This document shows, in pieces, positions 11,307 through 12,171 of a DNA stretch of 12,171 nucleotides. Location: the NCBI GenBank assembly GCA_027858795.1, contig JAQICF010000180.1, positions 1 to 12,171 of the forward strand. The letters are read 5' to 3'. How positions within the stretch are numbered: the first letter of the stretch is position 1; each line of letters opens with the position of its first letter. Origin of the DNA: Candidatus Delongbacteria bacterium (GTDB taxonomy: Bacteria; Delongbacteria; UBA4055). A program made the translations under genes and the position numbers. The notes beneath the pieces are model-generated. The model was given only the letters and a program-made list of their open reading frames with translations, was not told the DNA's origin and did not search any database.

Positions 11307-12171
11307 AACTACACGAAAATAAAGAATTATTTAATCAGGCAATAGTAGCTACAACTCAGTTAAAGAAAATACCTGAGAGTTATGTAGAAAAAGATTACTG
11401 GATTACATATGTACTGAAACACATATTCTCTTCAGAATTGTCAGATGAGGCTGTTTTTAAAGGAGGAACATCTTTAGAAAAATGTTATAATTTAATAGAA
11501 AGATTTTCTGAAGATATTGATATCGTAGTTATGAGGAAAAGTAATGAAACAGATTCCCAGTTAACAAAAAAGATACGACAGATCAGTAACATGATCAAAA
11601 ATATAATACCTGAAATCGTAATTGAGGGTGTTACCAATAAAAAAGGTAAGATCAGAAAAACTGCACATAATTATGCTAAATTGTATGAAAGTGATTACGG
11701 AGAAGTAAAAGACAATATTATTCTTGAAGTTACCTGGTTTGGAAACGCTGAACCCTATGTAACGAAGAAAGTAAGTTGTTATATTGAAGAGATGATGAGA
11801 AAAACAGGACAAATTGAATATATTGACAAATATGAGCTTAATTCATTTACAGTTCAAGCACTTAGTGTAAATAGAACATTCTGTGAAAAAATAATGAGTT
11901 TGGTAAGATTTTCAAGACAAGATAAACCTTATGTTGACCTTGGTTTAAAAGTCAGACACATTTATGATCTGTATATGATGCTGAAGGATAAAAGTATTTT
12001 ATCTTTTTTCAATAGCAAAAACTTTGATACTATGATCCAGAATGTAGGGAGGGAGGATATGATAAGTTTTAATAACAATAATGAATGGTTGAATGAACAT
12101 CCATCTAAGGCAATTATTTTTGATGATCCTGAAAGTACATGGGAAAGAATAAAAGCACCATATAATGAAAC
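11303..12171 (+). CDS. AbiEii-like nucleotidyltransferase toxin, 3'-truncated by the window edge
   Basis: 289 complete codons are visible and the frame stays open to the window end, so the C-terminus is missing. ATG overlaps the antitoxin stop. Key motifs: EKDYW (29-33), the conserved segment before the catalytic core; GGTSLEK (54-60), the nucleotide-binding Gly-Gly-Ser/Thr motif I; FSEDIDI (68-74), carrying the metal-binding Asp-x-Asp; RTFCEKIMSL and KVRHIYDLYMM, the helices that normally follow. Known AbiEii-type toxins (including MenT-like enzymes) transfer nucleotides and arrest growth, giving phage abortive infection or plasmid stabilisation. All visible catalytic residues are intact, so the toxin is probably active. 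Confidence 0.92.
   Translation, partial: MKLHENKELFNQAIVATTQLKKIPESYVEKDYWITYVLKHIFSSELSDEAVFKGGTSLEKCYNLIERFSEDIDIVVMRKSNETDSQLTKKIRQISNMIKNIIPEIVIEGVTNKKGKIRKTAHNYAKLYESDYGEVKDNIILEVTWFGNAEPYVTKKVSCYIEEMMRKTGQIEYIDKYELNSFTVQALSVNRTFCEKIMSLVRFSRQDKPYVDLGLKVRHIYDLYMMLKDKSILSFFNSKNFDTMIQNVGREDMISFNNNNEWLNEHPSKAIIFDDPESTWERIKAPYNE

Overview
The window is an AT-rich accessory region with nearly every gene on the + strand. All recognisable genes are of the defence, toxin-antitoxin or mobile-accessory type; there is no housekeeping gene, tRNA or rRNA. The host cannot be named from this sequence. Strong Shine-Dalgarno sites (AGGAG at 918, GGAGG at 6844) and TTGACA/N17 promoters argue against a typical Bacteroidota host. 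The many degenerate 7-base intergenic repeats and word-swapped hairpins suggest a repeat-rich, low-GC environmental bacterium, perhaps an FCB-group candidate phylum (low-confidence inference).

Layout. (1) 1-765: C-terminal half of a type I restriction specificity subunit (HsdS), so a type I R-M locus probably lies to the left. (2) 929-4651: a tight three-gene operon with its own promoter, encoding an Orc1/Cdc6-like AAA ATPase ending in a zinc ribbon and a helix-hairpin-helix, a HEPN-like protein with an R-x4-H motif, and an N6-adenine DNA methyltransferase fused to one HsdS-like target recognition domain. I cannot match this trio to a named system, and it is the best candidate here for an undescribed defence module. 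(3) 4652-5277: gene-free repeat mosaic with an orphan terminator. (4) 5278-6213: ORF6N-domain protein with a PLD-like C-terminal domain. (5) 6214-6855: gene remnant, repeats and a well-formed operator/promoter. (6) 6856-7901: 'mobile mystery protein' A/B pair (HTH regulator plus Fic protein). (7) 8093-10429: two tandem RhuM-family paralogs separated by a repeat. (8) 10581-12171: AbiEi-like antitoxin and AbiEii-like nucleotidyltransferase toxin, the latter cut by the window edge.

Two kinds of structure are not explained by the genes. First, the ORF6N gene and both RhuM genes carry perfect or near-perfect palindromes just after their N-terminal DNA-binding domain. In the RhuM pair the arms differ by two compensatory base-pair changes that also exchange Val and Thr in the protein; in the ORF6N gene the same 17-mer palindrome occurs twice, in two reading frames. 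This points to selection on the DNA or RNA structure. Second, the intergenic DNA is a mosaic of reusable modules: a 12-codon micro-ORF resembling an HsdR N-terminus (three copies), a 28-base slot always filled by four degenerate heptamers, a second heptamer array, and short hairpins that keep one framework while changing stem words. These modules begin at, or within about ten bases of, the stop codon of almost every gene, so the region looks like a chain of gene cassettes joined through a common set of repeats.
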